Assembly (NCBI GenBank): GCA_029717555.1
Contig: JAMDHS010000005.1
Location: 62,001 to 126,000, forward strand
Reading direction: 5' to 3'
DNA length: 64,000 nt
Source of the DNA: Peribolospora baueri
Taxonomy: Eukaryota > Basidiomycota > Peribolosporomycetes > Peribolosporales > Peribolosporaceae
Part shown: positions 63,138 to 64,000 of the stretch, one piece after another
How positions within the stretch are numbered: position 1 is the first letter of the stretch
Layout of the letters: each line of letters starts with the position of its first letter
Program-made: the position numbers and the translations under genes
The notes under the pieces: model-generated
What the model saw: the letters and a program-made list of their open reading frames with translations, nothing else
The model's database searches: none
Told to the model about the DNA's origin: nothing

Positions 63138-64000
63138 CTACTGTACTGACATGGGTTACCGGGCAGGGTTGAATGCAGGACGATGAGGACATAAGCTTTT
63201 GAGCAAAGAACAGGGAGCGCCGGACATCGATAAGAAACAAGGTTACCAGGAACCCACGGGGAACTCACCAAATCGCCCCCGTCCCTCCCGATTGGAGCAT
63301 CGTCATCCCGCTCGCTGGACTTGCCGTGAGGATCCAGGCCGAGATACTCAGCAACAAAAACTCGAAGGATGAGAGCCCATGCGTGCATTGTTTTGAAGTC
63401 CAAGGCGGAGGCGTTGTCCTGTATACATGACAGACAAGCATTAGCTTTTCGTTGAAGGCCATAGCAGCTCTTTTCAGACAGCTTGTCACCCACCGACAAC
63501 ATGTGCCAAACTGTTGGGAAAGGAAACGGAATAAGGTGCAAGATAGGAACGCCGCGATGAACGAAAGGGAGATGGTCGTCTTCGATGCTTGCGGAGACGT
63601 AGTAGTCACTCGACTTGCGAGCCTCGAAGAAAGATCTGTGCGTTCTCCGTTCAGGCTCCTGCACGAGAGCCTCGTCGTTCCCCTCGCGTGCTAACTTCGG
63701 GGGCTCCAGAAGTGCTGCCTTCTCAAGTCTGGCTTCTGCGCCGACAAGCTCGTCGAATAGCCACCCCGTGGCTTGATAATAGTTGTGTATATGCGGGTCG
63801 GGGGCGCCCAATAGGTCTAGAAGAACCAAATGATCAATGGTTGATAGCACTGAGACGGGGCTTGAAGGGGAGACGTATCGTCTGGGCGACAGATCTCTGA
63901 TCCGATGACGGTCAGGAGTGATGAAGGTTTTGGCCCATCGCTCGGCAAGATGGCTGTCGCAACCGAGAAACGAGATTCAGACCTATCTGAGTCACCTCAG
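63138..64000 (-). CDS. Glutaminyl-peptide cyclotransferase-like, 5' partial
   Basis: The gene enters from the right edge. The visible exons are about 63953-63494, 63418-63269 and a short last exon near 63140-63138 that is essentially the stop. QPCT-type enzymes convert N-terminal glutamine to pyroglutamate; they have an M28 zinc-peptidase fold and are secretory. Matching motifs are STIDHLVLLDLLGAPDPHI with YYQATGWLFDELV, SIEDDHLPFVHRGVPILHLI (with the conserved Glu-Asp-Asp-His zinc/active-site region), PFPTVWHML and NASALDFKTMHAWALILRVF. The family is about 350-400 residues, so roughly half is missing to the right. Whether the exon starting near 63953 extends further right is not clear. Confidence 0.88.

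Overview
The window is fungal nuclear DNA, almost certainly from a basidiomycete. It is GC-rich and very gene-dense. Nearly every gene is split by many short GT-AG introns of roughly 50-100 bases, and the first feature resembles the basidiomycete-specific Clp1 (clampless) family. A pucciniomycete-type yeast or relative would fit, but the sequence alone does not fix the genus. I assembled the exon models by hand from splice signals, reading frame and recalled family conservation; no alignment was run. Most complete models keep frame through every junction to a stop, which is good internal support. 

Layout, left to right: a Clp1-like gene running in from the left edge (1-1047); the SUMO E2 UBC9 (1702-3200); an uncharacterised protein with a retropepsin-like look (3699-4635); a small unidentified gene apparently split by a palindrome-rich mobile-element remnant with a tyrosine-recombinase-like segment (5102-6755); DDB1 (minus); mitochondrial methionyl-tRNA formyltransferase; a problematic stretch ending in a poly-C/poly-G tract at about 15.2 kb where a cohesin SA/Scc3 gene (minus) is cut off; a YCK-type casein kinase 1 (minus); RanGAP; the mitotic-exit GAP BUB2 (minus); a coiled-coil protein (minus); RNase H1; an NDUFAF2-like gene that I could not resolve fully; a glycolipid transfer protein (minus); FRG1; an AP-4-epsilon-like adaptin (minus); an inner-nuclear-membrane Src1/Heh/Man1 protein; MCT-1/Tma20 (minus); a Kar9-like protein; an unidentified 177-residue protein (minus); the ESCRT-III protein CHMP7; RAD54; the GID E3 receptor GID4; a two-finger C2H2 transcription factor; the deubiquitinase UBP14/USP5; and a glutaminyl-peptide cyclotransferase running off the right edge (minus). 

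Functionally this is mostly conserved housekeeping: nuclear envelope and transport (RanGAP, Src1/Heh, CHMP7), chromosome segregation and spindle (cohesin SA, BUB2, Kar9), genome maintenance (DDB1, RAD54, RNase H1) and ubiquitin/SUMO systems (UBC9, DDB1, GID4, UBP14). Src1/Heh and CHMP7, which act together in nuclear-envelope surveillance in other organisms, lie about 6 kb apart. I see no biosynthetic cluster, CRISPR array, convincing RNA gene or defence-type system. The most notable anomalies are the poly-G junction that truncates cohesin, the palindromic insertion near 5.2-6.6 kb, a duplicated exon in the Src1/Heh gene with a reading-phase conflict before its second membrane segment, a stop-codon-only last exon in FRG1, a duplicated 3' splice site in UBP14, and a GC-AG intron in the cohesin gene.
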